From: CAXYVC01 sp964292295
GTDB lineage: Bacteria; Acidobacteriota; Holophagae; Holophagales; Holophagaceae
Length of the DNA: 22,269 nucleotides
Direction of reading: 5' to 3'
Assembly (NCBI GenBank): GCA_964292295.1
Contig: CAXYVC010000035.1
Coordinates: 1 to 22,269, forward strand
In this document: positions 1 to 7,572 of the stretch, piece after piece
Layout of the letters: every line of letters begins with the position of its first letter
Numbering within the stretch: position 1 is the stretch's first letter
Notes under the pieces: generated by a model
Told to the model about the DNA's origin: nothing
The model's input: only the letters and a program-made list of their open reading frames with translations
Databases searched by the model: none
Program-made: the position numbers and the translations under genes

Positions 1-480
1 GGGGCAGCGCAGGGCGTCCATGGCCTGCTCCAGCTGGGCGTCCAGGTCCCAGCAGCCCGCGGCGTCGATCTTGTCCTGCAGCTCGGCCTGGCGGGCCAGC
101 AGCTTGTCGTAGTCGGCGTCCGGATCCGCGAAGGCCTCGCCGATCTCGTTGAACTCCTTCAGCCAGCCGACCTTCTCGGCGGCGCCCTCCTCCACGATCT
201 GGCGCACCGTCTTCTCGGGGTCGAGCTTCGGCTCCTGCTCCAGCAGGCCCGTGGTGTAGCCCTTGGAGAGCGCCACCTGGCCGTTGAAGTCCTGGTCCAC
301 GCCCGCCATGATGCGCAGCACGGTGGACTTGCCCGCGCCGTTCAGGCCCAGCACGCCGATCTTGGCGCCGTAGTAGTACCCGAGGCTGATGTCCTTGATG
401 ACGGTCTTCTGGTTGTAGATCTTGGACACCCGCATCATCGAGTAGATGATCGTGGGTTCCTCGGTGCCGGGCTTGGCCAT
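1..480 (-). CDS. ettA: ABC-F translation factor EttA (partial, N-terminal 160 residues)
   Basis: The reading frame starts at ATG 480-478 with a purine-rich GAGGAG just upstream, and runs off the left edge of the window. The visible protein contains the EttA opening (YSMMRVSKIYNQKTVIKDIS), a Walker A GLNGAGKST at about residues 45-53, the LEQEP Q-loop region and a DPDADYDKL stretch that is typical of EttA. EttA is a soluble ATPase with two ABC domains. It binds the ribosomal E site and gates the first steps of elongation according to the ATP/ADP ratio. The gene is last in a minus-strand series behind the Dnmt2-like gene (78-bp gap). Identity as EttA rather than Uup or another ABC-F member is judged from the N-terminal third only; the arm and second ABC domain lie outside the window. 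Confidence 0.9.
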   Translation of the reverse strand, partial: MAKPGTEEPTIIYSMMRVSKIYNQKTVIKDISLGYYYGAKIGVLGLNGAGKSTVLRIMAGVDQDFNGQVALSKGYTTGLLEQEPKLDPEKTVRQIVEEGAAEKVGWLKEFNEIGEAFADPDADYDKLLARQAELQDKIDAAGCWDLDAQLEQAMDALRCP

Positions 481-558
481 GGGCTCCTCGTGCGCGGATG
501 GTCGGTGGGACGGGGCGGACCCCGCCTGCATCTTGCCAGCTTCCGGCTGGGGTGCGGG

Positions 559-1431
559 TCACGCCCCGGGCAGCTGCTGCGCCACCCAGCGGGCCACGGG
601 CAGGCTGAGGCCGTTCCCCAGGAGCTTGTAGCGCGCCTCCAGCCCAAGGGACTCCGGAAAGCGGAAGGCGGGCGGATAGCCCAGCAGGCGCGCGGCCTCC
701 CGGGGCGAGAAGCGGCGCACGCCGCGTTCCGTCACCAGGAAGGAGCCGCTGCCCACGTAGCGCCGGCCGTAGCCGCCGATGAAGCAGGCGCTGCGGCACG
801 TCCCTGCGCGCACCAGGTCGAGACCCGGGCGGTGGCGGGCGAGGTCTTCCTCCGGCAGGTAGAGCGCGGGGTCCTCTTCGGCATCCAGGAAGGGCGCCAG
901 GGGGCCGGGGGCAAGGCGCGGGGGGGCGGCCTCCCCGAAGGCGCTGCGGGAGGCGGCCAGGTAGAAGCGCGGGCGCTGGTTGGGGATTCCGAAGGCGGGG
1001 GGGCAGAGGCCCCAGCCGCGCAGGTGGAAGCGGTCCGGCGCCAGCGGCCCCGCCAGGCGCCCGTGGGCCTCGGAGCCCTCGAAGCCCTCCACGTTCTCCA
1101 GCAGCAGGTTCCGGGGGGGCGCCTGGTCCATCACCTCCAGCAGGTGCAGGAAGGCGCGGCTGCGCGGATCCTCCAGGCCCTTCTGCCGGCCCATGCGGCA
1201 GAAGGGCTGGCAGGGCGGGCTCATGGCCCAGGTGTCCGCGCCGTGCGCGAGGAGGGCCTCAGGCGCCAGGGTGGCCAGCTCCCGGGCCAGGGGCCGCTCC
1301 CCGTGGTTCAGGGCGTAGGCCGCATTGGCGGCCGGGCTCAGGTCGTAGGCCGCCGCCACCGTTCCCCGGCCCTCCAGGGCGTAGCGCCAGCCGCCGAGGC
1401 CGCTGAAGAGCTCGAGGACGCGGAGCGGCAT
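559..1431 (-). CDS. Dnmt2-like cytosine-C5 methyltransferase (probable tRNA C38 methyltransferase)
   Basis: This 290-residue protein has the ordered C5-methyltransferase motifs: SAM-binding LELFSGLGG (6-14), catalytic MSPPCQPF with Cys74, LLLENVEGFE with Glu112, FGIPNQRPRFY (147-157) and the C-terminal YKLLGNGLSLPVA. Between the last two is CFIGGYGRRYVGSGSF (216-231), closely matching the CFT-x-x-Y-x-x-Y-x-x-G-x-GS signature of Dnmt2/TRDMT1, with Ile in place of Thr. The extended PPCQPF...G.....D.RS..FLH..E block also follows Dnmt2. Dnmt2 proteins methylate C38 in the anticodon loop of tRNA, mainly tRNA-Asp in eukaryotes; a Geobacter homologue acts on tRNA-Glu. No restriction endonuclease lies nearby, which fits an RNA-modifying or orphan role. 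It is shorter than eukaryotic Dnmt2 (about 390). It starts 7 bp after the AraC/GyrI gene stops and precedes ettA. An orphan DNA methyltransferase remains possible. Confidence 0.8.
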   Translation of the reverse strand: MPLRVLELFSGLGGWRYALEGRGTVAAAYDLSPAANAAYALNHGERPLARELATLAPEALLAHGADTWAMSPPCQPFCRMGRQKGLEDPRSRAFLHLLEVMDQAPPRNLLLENVEGFEGSEAHGRLAGPLAPDRFHLRGWGLCPPAFGIPNQRPRFYLAASRSAFGEAAPPRLAPGPLAPFLDAEEDPALYLPEEDLARHRPGLDLVRAGTCRSACFIGGYGRRYVGSGSFLVTERGVRRFSPREAARLLGYPPAFRFPESLGLEARYKLLGNGLSLPVARWVAQQLPGA

Positions 1432-1438
1432 GGCAGCC

Positions 1439-2389
1439 CTACAGGGACTTCACGGGCAGGCACAGCTCCACGCGGTGCCTGCCGTCCGGGTGGCTGGTGG
1501 CGTCAGGGCGGTACAGCTCCAGGCAGGGGCCGTCGGCGGGCTGGTAGCCGCTGCCCGGCAGCCACTCCGCCATGAACTGGCGCCAGGCCTCCTCGTAGTC
1601 CTTCGGGTCGATCTCCACGCGCGCCACGGCGTGGCGCCCGGCCGCGAGCTCCATGCGGCCGATCTCGCCCGAGACGGGCGTTCCGGCGGGCACCTCGAGG
1701 GCCACCTCCAGCCGCAGCTTCTCCGAAGGAGTGATGTCCGGGCTGTCGTGGTAGAGGCTCAGGAAGGCGGTATCGGGCCCGATGAGGCCGCGGGGGCCCG
1801 CCCAGGCGCAGAGCCGCTCGAAGAGGCGCCCGAAGAGGGCGGCGTCGCCCTTGTAGGGGCCCACGTGGCGGAGGTAGGCGAGGGTGCGGGCGGGCAGGTC
1901 CCGCACCTGGACGTCCAGGAGAAGCTTGGTCATGGGAGGCTCCATTGTGCGGGGGGATGATCCCGCGGCCTCCCAGGGTGCGGTTCCCGGCATGGCGGAG
2001 TCTTTTCCCTGCTTGCCTTCCGCTTGACCGAGCTTGCGCTTCCGCCAGGCGCTGGCGGTGCAGCCGTGGTGCTCCCGGAAGGCCCGGGCGAAGGCGGCGG
2101 AGCTGGAGAAGCCGCAGGACAGGGCGATCTCCGTCACCGAGGCCTCCGGGCGGTAGCTCAGCAGCCAGGCTGCCCGCTCCAGGCGGAGGCGCTGGATGAA
2201 CTGCTGGAGGGTCTCGCCCATCCAGCTGCGGAAGAGCCGGTGGAAGTGGAAGGGCGAGAAGCAGGCCACGCGGGCCAGCGTCTCCAGGTCCATGGGCTCC
2301 CCCAGGTGCGCCTGCACGTGGTCCACCACGCGGTTGAAGCGGGCGGCGTATTCGGCGCGCAGGCCGGAGGGCGCGTCGGGGGGGACCAT
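1439..2389 (-). CDS. AraC-family regulator with C-terminal GyrI-like effector domain
   Basis: A 316-residue two-domain protein. Residues about 10-115 form an AraC/XylS double helix-turn-helix (LETLARVACFSPFHFHRLFR, then VTEIALSCGFSSSAAFARAFR and a W-R-K-R tail). After a low-complexity linker, residues about 153-316 form a GyrI/SOUL-like small-molecule domain (VRDLPARTLAYLRHVGPY at its start, LELYRPDA...HRVELCLPVK at its end). This AraC-GyrI layout is that of Rob-like regulators and of many uncharacterised multidrug or ligand sensors; the ligand cannot be read from sequence. The proposed start at 2389 has a GGAGG about 13 bp upstream, rather far, so a slightly different start is possible. It lies 19 bp after the asparaginase gene and 7 bp before the Dnmt2-like gene, so it may be co-transcribed with both. 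Confidence 0.87.
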   Translation of the reverse strand: MVPPDAPSGLRAEYAARFNRVVDHVQAHLGEPMDLETLARVACFSPFHFHRLFRSWMGETLQQFIQRLRLERAAWLLSYRPEASVTEIALSCGFSSSAAFARAFREHHGCTASAWRKRKLGQAEGKQGKDSAMPGTAPWEAAGSSPRTMEPPMTKLLLDVQVRDLPARTLAYLRHVGPYKGDAALFGRLFERLCAWAGPRGLIGPDTAFLSLYHDSPDITPSEKLRLEVALEVPAGTPVSGEIGRMELAAGRHAVARVEIDPKDYEEAWRQFMAEWLPGSGYQPADGPCLELYRPDATSHPDGRHRVELCLPVKSL

Positions 2390-2408
2390 GCGTGCTTCTG
2401 CGCCTCCG

Positions 2409-3452
2409 TCAGTAGGTGTCGAAGATGCGCTGGATCTCTTTCGGGTCCTGGGTGCGCGTGAGGGCGAGCTTCAGCAGGATGCGGGCCTTCTGGGGGTTCA
2501 GGGTGTCGCTCACCACCAGGCCGTCCTGGGTGTCCTCGTCGGTGGGGTTGGTGGGGCCGTTGCCCGTGCGGCTGGCGCGCACCACCGCCACGCCCTTGCG
2601 GGAGGCCTCCTGGAGCACCGGATAGAGGGCCGTGGGCACGCTGCCGTCGCCGGTTCCCGCGTGCACGATCCCGCGGTCGCCCGCGGCCACGAAGGCGTCG
2701 ATGGCGGCGCGGGTTGCGCCCGCATAGCTGTAGACGATGTCCACCGCCGGAAGACGGTCCAGCTTCGTGACGTCGAAGGCGCTGTCGGCGGTGTGGCGGC
2801 GCAGGGGCGTGCGGTAGAAGCGGGGACCCTGCATGGTCATGTAGCCCAGGGCGCCCAGCTCCGGCGCGCGGAAGGTGTCGGGCAGCATGGTGTTGGTCTT
2901 GGTCACTTCCCGGGCCGCGTGGATCATGCCGTTCAGGGTGACGAGCACGCCCTTGCCCTTGGCCTCCGGGCTGCCCGCCAGGCGCACCGCGTCGTAGAGG
3001 TTCATGGGGCCGTCGGCGCTGAGGGCCGTGGCGGGGCGCATGGAACCCACCAGCACCACGGGCTTGGCGCTCCGCACCACGAGGTCCAGGAAGTAGGCGG
3101 TCTCCTCCAGCGTGTCGGTGCCGTGCGTGATGACCACGCCGTCCACCTCGGGCGAGGCGAGCACCTCGTTCACGCGCCTGGCGAGCTTCAGCCAGTGGGC
3201 GTCGTCCATGTCGGCGCTGCCGATGGCGAAGAGCTGCTCGCCCTGCACCTGGGCCACGCGCTTCAGCTCGGGCACCGCCCGCACCAGGTGCTCCACGCCC
3301 AGGGCGCCGGGCTTGTAGCCCACCGTCGCGGTGGCGCTGGCGCCGCTTCCGGCGATCGTGCCGCCCGTGGCGAGGATCGCGACCCGCGGCAGGGGGGCGG
3401 CCAAGGCCGCCAGGGTGCACAGGGCTGGGACGAGGGCGCGCAGCATCCGCAT
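2409..3452 (-). CDS. ansB: Type II L-asparaginase, exported
   Basis: A 347-residue asparaginase/glutaminase-family enzyme that hydrolyses L-asparagine to aspartate and ammonia. The first catalytic block is ATGGTIAGSG with Thr32 and a following Tyr46; the second is HGTDTLEE with Thr112/Asp113. The C-terminal domain is complete and the total length is normal for the type II enzyme. The start at ATG 3452 is preferred over the more upstream in-frame ATG because a GGAGG lies 5 nt upstream and because it leaves a clean signal peptide (Met-Arg-Met, then a Leu/Ala-rich core to about residue 20). That predicts periplasmic location, as for the high-affinity enzyme of E. coli. It sits 75 bp after the DUF4097 gene and 19 bp before the regulator gene on the same strand. 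Confidence 0.93.
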   Translation of the reverse strand: MRMLRALVPALCTLAALAAPLPRVAILATGGTIAGSGASATATVGYKPGALGVEHLVRAVPELKRVAQVQGEQLFAIGSADMDDAHWLKLARRVNEVLASPEVDGVVITHGTDTLEETAYFLDLVVRSAKPVVLVGSMRPATALSADGPMNLYDAVRLAGSPEAKGKGVLVTLNGMIHAAREVTKTNTMLPDTFRAPELGALGYMTMQGPRFYRTPLRRHTADSAFDVTKLDRLPAVDIVYSYAGATRAAIDAFVAAGDRGIVHAGTGDGSVPTALYPVLQEASRKGVAVVRASRTGNGPTNPTDEDTQDGLVVSDTLNPQKARILLKLALTRTQDPKEIQRIFDTY

Positions 3453-3527
3453 GGGGACCTCCGGGCCGCTCCGGCGGCCGGGGCCATTGTGGCCAGGGGA
3501 AGCTATGCCGCGGATCAAGATTCCGGC

Positions 3528-4364
3528 CTACTCCACCTGGATGTTGCCGTCGGTGGTGCGCAGGCGGATGGCCTGGGTGCGTCCGGGAATGCGGGCCTTC
3601 AGGGTGTTGTGCCGGGTCTCGACCAGTTCCATGCCCGGGACCTGGGCGTGGATGCTCCCGTCCACGGTGTGGGCGTCCAGCTCGCCCCTGGCGCCGCCCA
3701 GCTTCACGTGGATGGCACCGTCCACGGTGCGCAGCAGGATGCCCTCGCCCCAGCCGTCCAGGCCGGAAGCCTCGATGCGGCCGTCCACCGTGTGCAAGTC
3801 GATGCCTCCCTGGACGTCCTCCAGGGTGATGCGGCCGTCCACCGCGCTGCCCTTGATGCGGGCCTTCAGGTGCCGGGCGGTGATGTCGCCGTCCACGGCG
3901 CGGGTGTAGGCCTCGCCCGCGAGCTGCTCCAGGCGGATGTCGCCGTCCACGGTCTCGCAGCGGGCGTAGCCCTCCAGATCCCGCACCGAGATGTCGCCGT
4001 CCACCGTGCGCACCGCCATGCTGAGGCGGCGCGGCACCTTCAGGGTGAGGTTGCAGAGGGGCCCGCGGTGGGACCCGAACAGGAAGAAGTGGCGGTGGCG
4101 GGGCACCTTCACCTCCATCTCCAGGCCCTCCTTCACCCGCCGAAGCTCCAGGGTGGCCCGCTCGCCCCGGGAGCCGTCCCGGTACTCGGCCACCAGCTCC
4201 ACCTCGGGGCGGCCCCAGCCCTGCACGTCCACCTTGCCGTCCACCTGGCGGACCCAGAGCTTCGATCCCATGGGCAGGGCTTCGGTGCGCGTCTCCGTGC
4301 GGTCGAAGGCCGGGGCGGCGGACAGGATGGCGGCCAGGCAGGGCAGGACGAGCAGGGTGCGCAT
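3528..4364 (-). CDS. DUF4097-type beta-repeat (adhesin-like) exported protein
   Basis: A 278-residue protein starting at ATG 4364 with a short signal peptide (MRTLLVLPCLAAILSAAPAF). From residue 121 it is built of a repeating T-V-D-G-x-I/V motif at residues 121, 139, 157, 175, 193, 213, 233 and 271, preceded by a first VDG at 41. The 18-20-residue step is what one expects of a right-handed beta-solenoid, as in the DUF4097/DUF4098 family often annotated as putative adhesins. The repeat is also visible in the DNA as recurring GTCCACCGT-like words. The function of the family is not established. A longer in-frame reading back to 4607 is rejected because it overlaps the divergent peptidase gene and lacks the signal peptide at its start. 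Confidence 0.85.
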   Translation of the reverse strand: MRTLLVLPCLAAILSAAPAFDRTETRTEALPMGSKLWVRQVDGKVDVQGWGRPEVELVAEYRDGSRGERATLELRRVKEGLEMEVKVPRHRHFFLFGSHRGPLCNLTLKVPRRLSMAVRTVDGDISVRDLEGYARCETVDGDIRLEQLAGEAYTRAVDGDITARHLKARIKGSAVDGRITLEDVQGGIDLHTVDGRIEASGLDGWGEGILLRTVDGAIHVKLGGARGELDAHTVDGSIHAQVPGMELVETRHNTLKARIPGRTQAIRLRTTDGNIQVE

Positions 4365-4531
4365 GGGGAGCCTCGGGAATGGGTGCCTTACGGGCTGCAT
4401 CCAGGATGGGTTTAGCGTGCAAGGGGCGGGCGCACGGATCCGCGGGCAGGGGCCCGTCGCCGGCGAGACCCCGTTCCGGGCCGGCAAACGGGGGCGGCTA
4501 GACTGGAAGCGCTTCGTGAACGGGAGGTCCC
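4365..4531. promoter_or_regulatory. Divergent promoter region, DUF4097 gene / prolyl oligopeptidase gene
   Basis: This 167-bp gap separates two divergently oriented genes, so it should hold both promoters. On the plus strand a TAGACT at 4499-4504 is a plausible -10 element, 27 bp before the peptidase ATG, and is followed by a GGGAGG ribosome binding site. No convincing -35 hexamer lies at the right distance. I see no strong palindrome or known operator here. Confidence 0.4.
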
Positions 4532-6610
4532 ATGCGCCTTGCCCCTGTCCTGGCCGCCGGAATGTCGGCGTCCCTCGCCGCGTCCGCGGCCGTCCCTGCG
4601 GATCCACACCAGTGGCTGGAGGAGGTCACGGGAGCGCGGGCCCTGGCCTGGGTGAAGGCCCGCAACGCCGAGGCCGAGAAGGAACTGGCCGGGAGCGAGG
4701 CCTTCCGCAGCCTGGAGGCGGACCTGAAGGCCGTCTACGACTCCCGTGCGCGCATCCCCTACGTGGGCAAGGCGGGGGACTTCTACTACAACGTCTGGCG
4801 GGACGCTGACCATCCGAGGGGCCTCTGGCGGCGCACGACCCTGGCGGAATACCGGAAGGCCGAGCCCGCCTGGGACGTGCTGCTGGACCTGGATGCCCTC
4901 GCCAAGGCCGAGGGGGAGAATTGGGTCTGGGCGGGCGCCCAGCTCCTGAAGCCCGGCTACACCCGGGCGCTCATCGCCCTCAGCCGCGGCGGGGCGGACG
5001 CCACCGTGACCCGGGAATTCGACCTTGCCACCCGCAGCTTCGTGAAGGACGGCTTCCAGCTGCCCGAGGCCAAGGGCGGCCTGTCCTGGATCGACCGGGA
5101 CACGGTGTACGTCTCCACGGACTTCGGCCCCGGGAGCCTGACGGCCTCCGGCTATCCGCGGATCGTGAAGCTCTGGAAGCGCGGCACGGAGCTGGCCAAG
5201 GCGCCGGTGGTCTATGAGGGGCAGGCCACGGACCTGAGCATCTCCGCGTACCACGACGACACGGAGGGCTTCGAGCGGGACTTCGTGGAGCGCGCCACCT
5301 CCTTCTACAGCTCGGAGACCTTCCTCCGGCGCCCCGACGGGAGTCTGCTGAAGCTCGACGTGCCCCTCGACGCCAAGCCCTCGGTATACCGGGAGTGGAT
5401 GACGGTGGAGCTGCGCAGTCCCTGGACCGTGGCGGGGAAGACCCATCCGGGCGGCAGCCTGCTGGCCATTCCCTTCGAGGCCTTCCTGGCCGGGAAGCGG
5501 GATTTCACGGCCCTCTTCACGCCGGACGCGCACAGTTCCCTGGAGGGCCGGAGCTGGACGAAGTCCCATCTGCTGCTGACCACCCTGGAGGACGTGAAGC
5601 ACCGCGTCTGGGTGCTCACGCCGGGTAAGGAAGGATGGAAGAAGGAACCCTTCCGGGGCGCCTCCGGCCTGGACTCCGTGGGGGTCGACGGCGTGGACCC
5701 GGAGCACTCCGACGACGTGTGGATGACCGTGAGCGGCTACCTCACCCCCACCACGCTGTTCCATGGCCCGGTCGGCGGCGCGCTGGAGTCTCTGAAGAGC
5801 CTGCCCGCCTTCTTCGACGCGAAGGGCCTCGAGGTGAGCCAGGGCTTCGCCACCTCCAAGGACGGCACGAAGGTGCCCTACTTCATGGTGGCGCGGAAGG
5901 GGCTGAAGCTGGACGGCACGAACCCCACGCTCCTGTACGGCTACGGCGGCTTCGAGGTGAGCATGCTGCCCGGCTACAGCGCCGGCGTGGGGCGCGCCTG
6001 GACCGGCAAGGGCGGCGTGTACGTGGTGGCGAACATCCGCGGCGGCGGGGAGTACGGCCCCCGCTGGCACCAGGCGGCGCTGAAGGATAAGCGCCACCGG
6101 GCCTACGAGGACATGGCCGCCGTGGCGCAGGACCTCGTGCGGCGCCGCATCACCTCGGCCCGCCACCTGGGCACCGAGGGCGGCAGCAACGGCGGGCTGC
6201 TCATGGGCAACATGATCACCCTGTATCCGCAGCTCTTCCGGGCGGTGGTCTGCGAGGTTCCCCTGCTGGACATGCAGCGCTACCACAAGCTGCTGGCCGG
6301 CGCCTCCTGGATGGCCGAATACGGCGACCCCGACAAGCCCGAGGAGTGGGCCTTCCTCAAGACCTTCAGCCCCTACCACAACCTGAAGGCCGGGACCCGC
6401 TACCCGAGCGTGCTCTTCACCACCAGCACGCGCGACGACCGCGTGCACCCGGGCCACGCCCGCAAGATGATGGCCGCCATGCAGGCGCTGGGGGCGGACG
6501 TGCGCTACTACGAGAACATCGAAGGCGGGCACGGCGGTGCCGCCAACAACGCCCAGCGCGCCCACATGGACGCGCTCGCGTACAGCTTCCTCTGGAAGAT
6601 GCTCAAGTAG
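4532..6610 (+). CDS. Prolyl oligopeptidase family serine peptidase (S9A), exported
   Basis: A 692-residue S9A enzyme that would cleave small peptides after proline. The N-terminus (MRLAPVLAAGMSASLAASAA) is a likely signal peptide; the DPHQWLEEVTG-like opening of the mature protein is characteristic of the family. A seven-bladed propeller region occupies about residues 70-440, followed by the alpha/beta-hydrolase domain beginning at LLYGYGGFEVS. The catalytic triad is visible: Ser552 in EGGSNGG, Asp at 635/636 in STRDDRVHPGH, and His667 in EGGHGG. Length is normal for the family. The start is supported by GGGAGG 5-6 nt upstream. The gene is monocistronic, ending just before a strong terminator hairpin. 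With the exported asparaginase and oligoendopeptidase F nearby it suggests extracytoplasmic peptide use. Confidence 0.94.
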   Translation: MRLAPVLAAGMSASLAASAAVPADPHQWLEEVTGARALAWVKARNAEAEKELAGSEAFRSLEADLKAVYDSRARIPYVGKAGDFYYNVWRDADHPRGLWRRTTLAEYRKAEPAWDVLLDLDALAKAEGENWVWAGAQLLKPGYTRALIALSRGGADATVTREFDLATRSFVKDGFQLPEAKGGLSWIDRDTVYVSTDFGPGSLTASGYPRIVKLWKRGTELAKAPVVYEGQATDLSISAYHDDTEGFERDFVERATSFYSSETFLRRPDGSLLKLDVPLDAKPSVYREWMTVELRSPWTVAGKTHPGGSLLAIPFEAFLAGKRDFTALFTPDAHSSLEGRSWTKSHLLLTTLEDVKHRVWVLTPGKEGWKKEPFRGASGLDSVGVDGVDPEHSDDVWMTVSGYLTPTTLFHGPVGGALESLKSLPAFFDAKGLEVSQGFATSKDGTKVPYFMVARKGLKLDGTNPTLLYGYGGFEVSMLPGYSAGVGRAWTGKGGVYVVANIRGGGEYGPRWHQAALKDKRHRAYEDMAAVAQDLVRRRITSARHLGTEGGSNGGLLMGNMITLYPQLFRAVVCEVPLLDMQRYHKLLAGASWMAEYGDPDKPEEWAFLKTFSPYHNLKAGTRYPSVLFTTSTRDDRVHPGHARKMMAAMQALGADVRYYENIEGGHGGAANNAQRAHMDALAYSFLWKMLK

Positions 6611-6630
6611 GCGCGATCCCGATCTGCGGA

Positions 6631-6657
6631 AGCCCCCGGCCCGTCCGGGGGCTTTCC
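6631..6657 (+). terminator. Rho-independent terminator of the prolyl oligopeptidase gene
   Basis: A perfect 9-bp stem, AGCCCCCGG (6631-6639) and CCGGGGGCT (6645-6653), with a 5-nt loop and a short T-run (6653-6655), starts 20 bp after the stop codon. The T-tract is short, as is common at this GC content. Confidence 0.75.
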
Positions 6658-6691
6658 CGTGGAAGCGGGGTGCCTGTCCGGGGCCGGGGCC

Positions 6692-6697
6692 TATGTT
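6692..6697 (+). promoter_or_regulatory. Possible -10 element for the universal stress protein gene
   Basis: TATGTT lies 29 bp before the ATG of the universal stress protein gene and downstream of the preceding terminator, so this gene probably has its own promoter. No good -35 hexamer is visible at 16-18 bp. Confidence 0.3.
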
Positions 6698-6726
6698 GGG
6701 GACGGGAGATTTCCCTGGAGGCAGCC

Positions 6727-7161
6727 ATGATCAAGCGCGTGCTCGTGGGTGTGGACTTCTCGGAGAGCAGCCGCCTGGCCCTGGAGCGCGGCGCCCAGTG
6801 GGCCCAGCACTGCGGGGTGCCCCTGCTGGCCATGCACGTGCTCCAGCCGCCGGCGCCCATGCTGCCCGAGGCGCAGGTGGCCCTGCCGGACCCCGCCTGG
6901 CTGAGGTCCATGGAGGACCACGCCCGGGATTCCCTGCAGGCCCTGGTGGCGGGCTATTCCCAGGCGGCGGTGCTGGTGAAGTGGGGCAGCCCCGCGGAGG
7001 AACTGGTGGGCGAGGCCGGGCCCGACAGCCTGCTCGTGGTGGCCCAGGTGGGGCACAGCGGGCTGGAGCGCCTGCTCTTCGGCAGCACCGCCGCGCGGGT
7101 GGTGAAGCACGCGCCCTGCGATGTCCTGGTGGTGCGCGGGGAAGCGAAGCGCCGGAAATAG
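6727..7161 (+). CDS. Universal stress protein (UspA family)
   Basis: A 144-residue single-domain Usp protein. It begins MIKRVLVGVDFSESSRLALE, the usual first strand plus Asp of the nucleotide pocket, and ends with FGSTAARVVKHAPCDVLVVRG, the conserved end of the family. The ATP-binding type carries G-x2-G-x9-G-S/T near the C-terminus; here VGHSGLERLLFGSTAARV fits only loosely, so ATP binding is uncertain. The ribosome binding site GGAGG is about 7 nt before the ATG. The last 15 codons, including the stop, are part of a tandem repeat that continues for 420 bp downstream, so this gene's 3' end exists in three copies. The role is presumably in stress or growth arrest; the exact function is unknown. 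Confidence 0.92.
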   Translation: MIKRVLVGVDFSESSRLALERGAQWAQHCGVPLLAMHVLQPPAPMLPEAQVALPDPAWLRSMEDHARDSLQALVAGYSQAAVLVKWGSPAEELVGEAGPDSLLVVAQVGHSGLERLLFGSTAARVVKHAPCDVLVVRGEAKRRK

Positions 7162-7234
7162 GCGCCGGGACGGGAAATACCGGCACCGCTCCCGGCGGGG
7201 CCGGGCGCGGAGGGCGCGTGACCACCCCCGGATC

Positions 7235-7256
7235 GCGGCGTCCGTCGGGACGCCGC
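7235..7256. repeat. Perfect hairpin inside the 83-bp element (copy 1)
   Basis: GCGGCGTCC and GGACGCCGC form a perfect 9-bp stem around a GTCG tetraloop. The same structure recurs 184 bp downstream at 7419-7440. There is no T-tract, so it is not an obvious terminator. Confidence 0.8.
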
Positions 7257-7418
7257 TCCCGCCCGCAGCCTGCGGCCGGCGTGCGGACGGGGCCCCGTCC
7301 TGCGATGTCCTGGTGGTGCGCGGAGAGGCGAAGCGCCGGAAATAGGCACTGGGACGGGAAATACCGGCACCGCTCCCGGCGGGGCCGGGCGCGGAGGGCG
7401 CGTGACCACCCCCGGATC

Positions 7419-7440
7419 GCGGCGTCCGTCGGGACGCCGC
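7419..7440. repeat. Perfect hairpin inside the 83-bp element (copy 2)
   Basis: Identical to the hairpin at 7235-7256: 9-bp stem with GTCG loop, in the second copy of the 83-bp element. Confidence 0.8.
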
Positions 7441-7542
7441 TCCCGCCCGCAGCCTGCGGCCGGCGTGCGGACGGGGCCCCGTCCTGCGATGTCCTGGTGG
7501 TGCGCGGAGAGGCGAAGCGCCGGAAATAGGCACCGGGACGGG

Positions 7543-7572
7543 AAAAACCGGCACCGCTCCCGGCGGGGCCGG
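7543..7572 (-). terminator. Rho-independent terminator of the patatin-like gene, inside repeat copy 3
   Basis: Read on the minus strand, CCGGCCCCGC and GCGGTGCCGG make a 10-bp stem with one mismatch, followed directly by TTTTT (AAAAA at 7543-7547 on the plus strand). The hairpin also occurs in the other two copies (7180-7204 and 7364-7388), but there the tract is interrupted (AAATA), so only the copy next to the patatin gene has a full T-run. It begins 11 bp after the patatin stop codon. Confidence 0.65.

Noticed and set aside
559..1431. Restriction-modification system.
   Set aside because: No endonuclease or specificity gene lies beside the methyltransferase, and its motifs favour Dnmt2.
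2196..4415. 739-residue plus-strand frame with a regular VHG/VDA-like repeat across the DUF4097 and asparaginase genes.
   Set aside because: The repeat is the complement of the TVDG-coding repeat; the frame crosses three real minus-strand genes.
4412..6565. 717-residue open frame antisense to the prolyl oligopeptidase gene.
   Set aside because: Same codon-bias effect; no recognisable motif, and the plus-strand gene has a complete catalytic triad.
6537..7529. 330-residue frame overlapping the usp gene and ending in the third copy of the usp tail.
   Set aside because: It is out of frame with usp and exists because the 184-bp repeat rotates frames. The N-terminal two thirds have no protein-like pattern. 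Production of alternative usp tails would need a frameshift for which no slippery site is seen.
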